Assembly (NCBI GenBank): GCA_025363555.1
Contig: JANYDQ010000251.1
Coordinates: 1 to 44,619, forward strand
Reading direction: 5' to 3'
DNA length: 44,619 bases
DNA from: Bacteroidota bacterium
GTDB lineage: Bacteria > Bacteroidota > Bacteroidia > 2-12-FULL-35-15
This document shows positions 40,293 through 44,619 of this stretch, piece after piece. The first letter of the stretch is position 1; the number at the start of each line of letters is the position of its first letter. Made by a program: the position numbers and the translations under genes. Under the pieces are notes generated by a model. That model saw only the letters and a program-made list of their open reading frames with translations. It was not told where the DNA came from and ran no database searches.

Positions 40293-40376
40293 GTAATTGT
40301 TACATTTTGGTCTGTAATTGTTACATTATGGTCAGTGATTGTTACATTATGGCCTATTATTTTTTTGATATGGCCG
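40293..40376. repeat. 21-bp tandem array with TGTAATTGTTACA-type dyad core
   Basis: Clear units at 40293,40314,40335 (GTAATTGTTACATTTTGGTCT / GTAATTGTTACATTATGGTCA / GTGATTGTTACATTATGGCCT), degenerate unit at 40356. Confidence 0.9.
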
Positions 40377-40423
40377 GACAGATTGGTACAAAATTTCAAT
40401 TTATCGAGAGCACGCCAAATAAA

Positions 40424-40455
40424 AAAAACTCCTCTGTATTACCAGAGGAGTTTTT
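40424..40455. terminator. Strong rho-independent terminator-like hairpin
   Basis: AAAAACTCCTCTG-tattac-CAGAGGAGTTTTT, 13-bp stem. Confidence 0.85.
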
Positions 40456-40555
40456 GAGGTCCCGTGCGTCCTGTTTTTGAGTACTTTGGGGTGATTCAAA
40501 ATTCGCCATTTACTCAATGTTTACAATCATCTCAGCAGTTATACAATTTTTTGGT

Positions 40556-40610
40556 AAAATCCGAAAATCACCCAGAAATTTTCCGATTTTGCCACACGTT
40601 TTGCCACACT
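40556..40610. promoter_or_regulatory. Candidate integrase binding/att-proximal repeats
   Basis: Inverted repeat AAAATCCGAAAAT (40556-40568)/ATTTTCCGATTTT (40578-40590), then direct repeats TTTTGCCACAC at 40587 and 40599, upstream of the integrase. Confidence 0.45.
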
Positions 40611-40692
40611 TTTTTTGGACAAATCTACCTCTGTTTTTCTTACTTTCTGTCCAGTCGATACAAACGTATAATAAATATCAATACAAAAAACT

Positions 40693-41934
40693 ATGCACGT
40701 AAATTTTTTTTTAAGAGACATCAGCAAAGAAGGAGCTTATTCCAAAAAATCAAAAGAACATTTGGTACATGCTTACTTCACTTATCATGGGCAACGTATA
40801 CGTTTGTCAACTAAGTTAAGAGTAAATAAAAACGATTGGAATGAAAAGAGAGAGGAGTTTCGAGGCTTCGGGGATGATGTAGCAATGAAAAATGCTACAC
40901 TAAAAAAAATTCGGCAAAAAGCGGATGGAGTTTATAATACCCTTATGTCTAAAGGAATTCCATTAACAGCTAACAATGTGAAAAAAGAAATTCTAAAAGA
41001 AATTTTTCCTGAAAAATATGTCAAAGCAGAAAAGGTTTACAATTTATTTAATTTTTTAGAATGGTATATTAAAGAAAATTCGAATAACGTAAAGCTTGGG
41101 ACAATGAAGGCTTATATGCAGTTAATACCATTGCTTAAAGACATTTCAAAAAAAGAAGGAGACTTGTTTTTAGAATTTGAACAAGTAACTAATCCTTGGG
41201 AGTCTGCCTTTAAAACATTTCTTATTAATAAAGGTCATGGAAAGAACACAATCGGAAGGCATATAAAAAACATTAAATCTCTAATGACATTAGCATACAA
41301 GAAAAAATTGCACACTAATACCGAGTACAGAGAATTTAAAAAGACATCGGAAGAAACAAAAGCAATTTATTTAACCGAAGAAGAAATTCTTTCAATTTAT
41401 AACACTGACTTGCCTTCTCACTTAGTAGAGGCAAGAGACGTTTTTGTTTTCTCCTGTTTAACTGGACTCCGATTCAGTGATACTATAGCTTTGCGAAAGT
41501 ATAATTGGAAAGGAGATTTTCTTGAAATCACAACAATAAAAACGGAAGACGCACTAAAAATACCACTTCGAAAAACAGCTAAAATTATTTTAGAAAAGTA
41601 TAAAGGACAAATACCTTATTTTTATAATCAAAAATATAATCGTCAGATAAAAGAAATTTGCTCAAAGGTTGATTCTCTCAAAGTTGATGAAACATATACT
41701 ATTACAAAAGGCTCTAAAAGAAAGGAAATTGTAATTAAGAAATATAAATTGGTACAAAGCCATACAGCCAGGAGAAGCTTCGCAACAAACGAATATAAAA
41801 GAGGAACAAAAACTGCAATTATAATGGCAGTAACTGGTCATAAATCTGAACGTGACTTTTGGACATATATTCGTTTGAAGCAAACAGAAAAGGCAGAAGA
41901 TTTATTCGAAGACTTTCAAAAAAGAGATTTTTAG
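40693..41934 (+). CDS. Site-specific tyrosine recombinase/integrase
   Basis: N-terminal arm-binding-like domain, SAM-like core-binding domain, FSCLTGLRFSD...SHTARRSFATNEYKRG...VTGHKSERDFWTYIR. Confidence 0.92.
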   Translation: MHVNFFLRDISKEGAYSKKSKEHLVHAYFTYHGQRIRLSTKLRVNKNDWNEKREEFRGFGDDVAMKNATLKKIRQKADGVYNTLMSKGIPLTANNVKKEILKEIFPEKYVKAEKVYNLFNFLEWYIKENSNNVKLGTMKAYMQLIPLLKDISKKEGDLFLEFEQVTNPWESAFKTFLINKGHGKNTIGRHIKNIKSLMTLAYKKKLHTNTEYREFKKTSEETKAIYLTEEEILSIYNTDLPSHLVEARDVFVFSCLTGLRFSDTIALRKYNWKGDFLEITTIKTEDALKIPLRKTAKIILEKYKGQIPYFYNQKYNRQIKEICSKVDSLKVDETYTITKGSKRKEIVIKKYKLVQSHTARRSFATNEYKRGTKTAIIMAVTGHKSERDFWTYIRLKQTEKAEDLFEDFQKRDF

Positions 41935-41943
41935 TAACGCAAG

Positions 41944-42273
41944 CTATCTAATAAATTTAGGTTTTTCTGCTTTGTAATTTCTTAATGATTGTACAAACTG
42001 CTCCACATGATAAACTTTATATTTACCTTGTTGGATAGAATGAAAATAGTTTTGTTTTTTACACTTGTGGAATTTATTCCGACTAATTTTATATTCATCC
42101 AATAAATCTTCCATGTGCATGTATTCCTTATTCACGTTCAACTCTGGCATTAATGCAAGTTCACGCCTTATAACATCCTTTACAACTTCTTTTAATTCTT
42201 CCAAAAAGTCATCTTTTATTTCTTTCTTCAATTCGTCTTTTAAAATGTCTAATACGGTTTTCCAAGAATTCAT
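41944..42273 (-). CDS. Small excisionase/HTH-like protein
   Basis: C-terminal MHMEDLLDEYKISRNKFHKCKKQNYFHSIQQGKYKVYHVEQFVQSLRNY resembles MerR/excisionase-like HTH; position next to integrase. Confidence 0.6.
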   Translation of the reverse strand: MNSWKTVLDILKDELKKEIKDDFLEELKEVVKDVIRRELALMPELNVNKEYMHMEDLLDEYKISRNKFHKCKKQNYFHSIQQGKYKVYHVEQFVQSLRNYKAEKPKFIR

Positions 42274-42325
42274 TTGTCTTAATTAATTTAGTTTTTATTT
42301 ATTTACTTCCCTTTACTAACAGTAA

Positions 42326-42574
42326 TTAGTTTAGTTCAAACCAATCAGGGCATGAAAGATTCTCTACTTTAAGGAAGTGGGTTTCGCTCAACTCCAAACA
42401 AATATTTATGAGCTCTTCATCCCCCTTACATGCACAGGCAATTACCTCTTCTTCTTGTATAGTAGGAATACATACAATAAAATAGTCATAGCCAATTCTC
42501 CGTACTTTTTCTTTAAACGATTCAAAATTTAATTCTTCCTCTCCAACTATTATTGTTTTAAAATTCTTTTTCAT
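42326..42574 (-). CDS. Hypothetical protein
   Basis: 82-aa ORF in an ordered minus-strand gene series; no family recognised. Confidence 0.55.
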   Translation of the reverse strand: MKKNFKTIIVGEEELNFESFKEKVRRIGYDYFIVCIPTIQEEEVIACACKGDEELINICLELSETHFLKVENLSCPDWFELN

Positions 42575-42594
42575 ACTTTTTTGAGATTTAATAT

Positions 42595-43356
42595 TTAATT
42601 TTTTATTATTGGCATTGCTCTATAAATTTTACCATTTAACTCACACCCACCCTTAGCATAGCTTGGGTTTCCCTTTACCATTGTAGGGTCTTTAGGATTT
42701 GGATTAAATTGTTTTTTGCCCCATTGTTTAAAAAAGAATTTCACTTTTTGTTTTACACATTGTCTTTGTAGGTCTTCAACCCATTCCTTTTTTAATTGTC
42801 TCGCTCCATGCCCAGATTCTCCACCCGTAATTACCCAGTCAATCCCTTTAAAATTTAAGTTTGAAAGTGGACCCAAAAGAGGCTCCAGCGAAAGGAATTT
42901 TATTTTCGCTCCCGATTTTTTTAAATACTTCAAACGCTCCACAACCCTTTCATCTTCTATAGACACGCCCATCCAAATATTATTTGTCCACGTCAATTCT
43001 GAACTTATTTCCGCCAACTTCTTTGCTCTTTTGGTTAATATCTGGTAGGTGTGTTGGGGAGTGGCGTTCATTGTTAGAAACACCTGCTTGATAAACTCCA
43101 ATGGAACATCTTCATGAAACAAATCGCTCTTCGAATTAACAAAAACCACCTTCGGCATCTTCCATCTAAATGGTCTTAATAACTCTTCTTGATGAATTGA
43201 GAGTTTAAAGCCATTTTTATACTTCTCTTGTCCCATAAATTTACATCTAAGAGACATTACTAAGGCATAACAAAATTTACAGCCAGCTGAATTTTTTGTA
43301 CAACCTGTTGTTGGATTCCAGGTAAAACCTGTCCACTCGATACTTGATTTACTCAT
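42595..43356 (-). CDS. DUF5131 / phage Gp37-Gp68 family protein
   Basis: SIEWTGFTWNPTTGCTKNSAGCKFCYA (CX6CX2C), WMGVSIEDERVVERLKYLKK, FLSLEPLLGPL, WVITGGESGHGARQLKKEWV, FFFKQWG. Confidence 0.92.
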   Translation of the reverse strand: MSKSSIEWTGFTWNPTTGCTKNSAGCKFCYALVMSLRCKFMGQEKYKNGFKLSIHQEELLRPFRWKMPKVVFVNSKSDLFHEDVPLEFIKQVFLTMNATPQHTYQILTKRAKKLAEISSELTWTNNIWMGVSIEDERVVERLKYLKKSGAKIKFLSLEPLLGPLSNLNFKGIDWVITGGESGHGARQLKKEWVEDLQRQCVKQKVKFFFKQWGKKQFNPNPKDPTMVKGNPSYAKGGCELNGKIYRAMPIIKN

Positions 43357-43497
43357 AATTTTATTTTATTTTTATTAATTATTGGACTACTCTTTTTCGT
43401 CCTTTCAATTAGTTATACGTAAGTGGGTGTTGGACATAACCATAAAATAAAAGCATTAGTTTTGTCCAAGGGATTAAAGGGACTATTGCCAAATAAA

Positions 43498-43526
43498 AAA
43501 GGTGAAACCATTACTGTTTCACCTTT
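43498..43526 (-). terminator. Rho-independent terminator
   Basis: AAAGGTGAAAC-cattact-GTTTCACCTTT with T-run on the minus strand. Confidence 0.75.
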
Positions 43527-43548
43527 AACTAAAGAGAGAGGAGAGAGA

Positions 43549-44472
43549 CTATTTAGTTCTTCGATTTATAAGTTGTTTAACTCGGTCAGCGTTTACTTGA
43601 GTTAATTGTGATTTATCAAACCTTGCTCTGTTTTTCATTTCTCGTCTTTCATCTGAAAATATATTTAGCAACATAAAAATATCTCCAATTGTTCCGTGCC
43701 TATTATTAGGGATTTTCATTCCCATCTCAATCAACAGGTCATTCAGACTGTTAGCATATTCACGTAAAATCATACTCTCCTTTACAGAACTCTTTTTATA
43801 AGTTTTTAAGAATATTTCACAATCATTTTTTACATCACTTAAAAATTTTATAGAATTTATATTTGAATTTAAAGGAAAGTGCTTTCCAAAAAAACTTTCA
43901 AATATCAAAAACAGTTCTGTAGAAAACGCGGTTGATTTGGAATTAGTCCCGACTCCAGTTTGAATAATATTTTTTTTTATTTCTAAAAGATTATAATTCG
44001 GTTGCCTAATTTCTTCAATCAAATTAATTGATTTGATTAATTGTTTTGCATACTCTTTTTTATTTTCAAAATCACCTTCTGATTCATACTCTTGCATATA
44101 AAGGTAGCTCTTGTTAAATTTATCAATTCTAAGTACTGCGTGGCATAGATTAGCTAAAGTCTTTTCGTCAAAATTTCCATCCGAGTCAGATATTAGGCCA
44201 GCGATTGAATAATAAAAATCTTTTTTTATTTCTTGCTTAAAATCATTATCGTCATTAATTGAATTCACAGTGTCATAAGATTCTATTTCTTGTGTTTCGC
44301 TTGTAGAATTGCCTTTTGCTAATTTTTCATACATTAGAAACAGGTCATACAATTCAAAATCAAGATATGAGTTATCATAAATACCTATTTCTGGGTAATT
44401 AATGTATTTATCTATCAAACTTCTGTCCGATACAATTTCTATTAATTCGTCTCCCAAATTATATGATGACAT
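43549..44472 (-). CDS. Hypothetical accessory protein of about 307 aa
   Basis: Long ORF with own terminator; mostly helical composition; no family recognised. Confidence 0.7.
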   Translation of the reverse strand: MSSYNLGDELIEIVSDRSLIDKYINYPEIGIYDNSYLDFELYDLFLMYEKLAKGNSTSETQEIESYDTVNSINDDNDFKQEIKKDFYYSIAGLISDSDGNFDEKTLANLCHAVLRIDKFNKSYLYMQEYESEGDFENKKEYAKQLIKSINLIEEIRQPNYNLLEIKKNIIQTGVGTNSKSTAFSTELFLIFESFFGKHFPLNSNINSIKFLSDVKNDCEIFLKTYKKSSVKESMILREYANSLNDLLIEMGMKIPNNRHGTIGDIFMLLNIFSDERREMKNRARFDKSQLTQVNADRVKQLINRRTK

Positions 44473-44511
44473 TGTTTAACAATGAAGTTGTCAAAAGTTG
44501 ATTTTTAATAA

Positions 44512-44561
44512 CTCCCAAGGGTATCTATTAATTGTAAAACAATAATATTTACCATTGGGAG
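44512..44561. terminator. Inverted repeat, possible terminator of the next gene
   Basis: CTCCCAAGGGTA ... TACCATTGGGAG, 12-bp stem with 1 mismatch, then A-run. Confidence 0.4.
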
Positions 44562-44619
44562 AAAAAAGAAACAATGATACGAAAATCGCTTGTACTACTT
44601 GATAATCCTTTACTTTAGC

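Larger units (their letters stand above)
40456..44619. mobile_element. Left end of an integrase-bearing accessory island (right end outside the window)
   Basis: Tyrosine recombinase next to the core-genome boundary, followed by minus-strand accessory genes including a DUF5131 (Gp37/Gp68) protein. Confidence 0.6.

Noticed and set aside
40217-40399. Minus-strand 60-aa ORF with NVTITDQ repeats
   Set aside because: Translation of array 4; too short and repeat-derived.
40456-40520. tRNA 3' end as the integration site
   Set aside because: No recognisable T-loop (GGTTCGAATCC-like) or acceptor stem in the flanking sequence.

Overview
The window is a 44.6-kb AT-rich chromosomal segment that looks like Bacteroidota: T9SS-type surface proteins, TAnnTTTG-like -7 boxes, DUF1573, DUF1761 and DUF2795 proteins. 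Most of it is ordinary housekeeping sequence: aroA-aroB, valS, metG, ftsE-like and LolD-like ATPases, cob(I)alamin adenosyltransferase, proline dehydrogenase, a TetR-TolC-EmrAB efflux operon, LD-carboxypeptidase, an S9/DPP-IV peptidase, TPR proteins and a TPR-SpoIIE phosphatase. A tyrosine-integrase accessory island with a DUF5131 (phage Gp37/Gp68-like) protein occupies the right end from about 40.46 kb. The most unusual signal is a set of five non-coding loci (about 36-277, 26794-26940, 27129-27388, 27488-27529, 40293-40376). Each is a degenerate tandem array with the same 21-bp period (two B-DNA helical turns). Unit sequences differ completely between loci but are conserved within a locus, and in four of the five the unit carries a short dyad-symmetric core. 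Other notable points: a one-base frameshift splitting metG, palindrome-like inserts in frame inside valS and possibly metG, a GTCCCGTAGGGAC-bounded inverted-repeat element flanked by apparent gene remnants, a perfect palindromic operator in the tetR promoter, and an unassigned structured-looking intergenic region at about 21.2-21.4 kb. All calls were made by eye from the sequence and the supplied ORF track; no database search was run.
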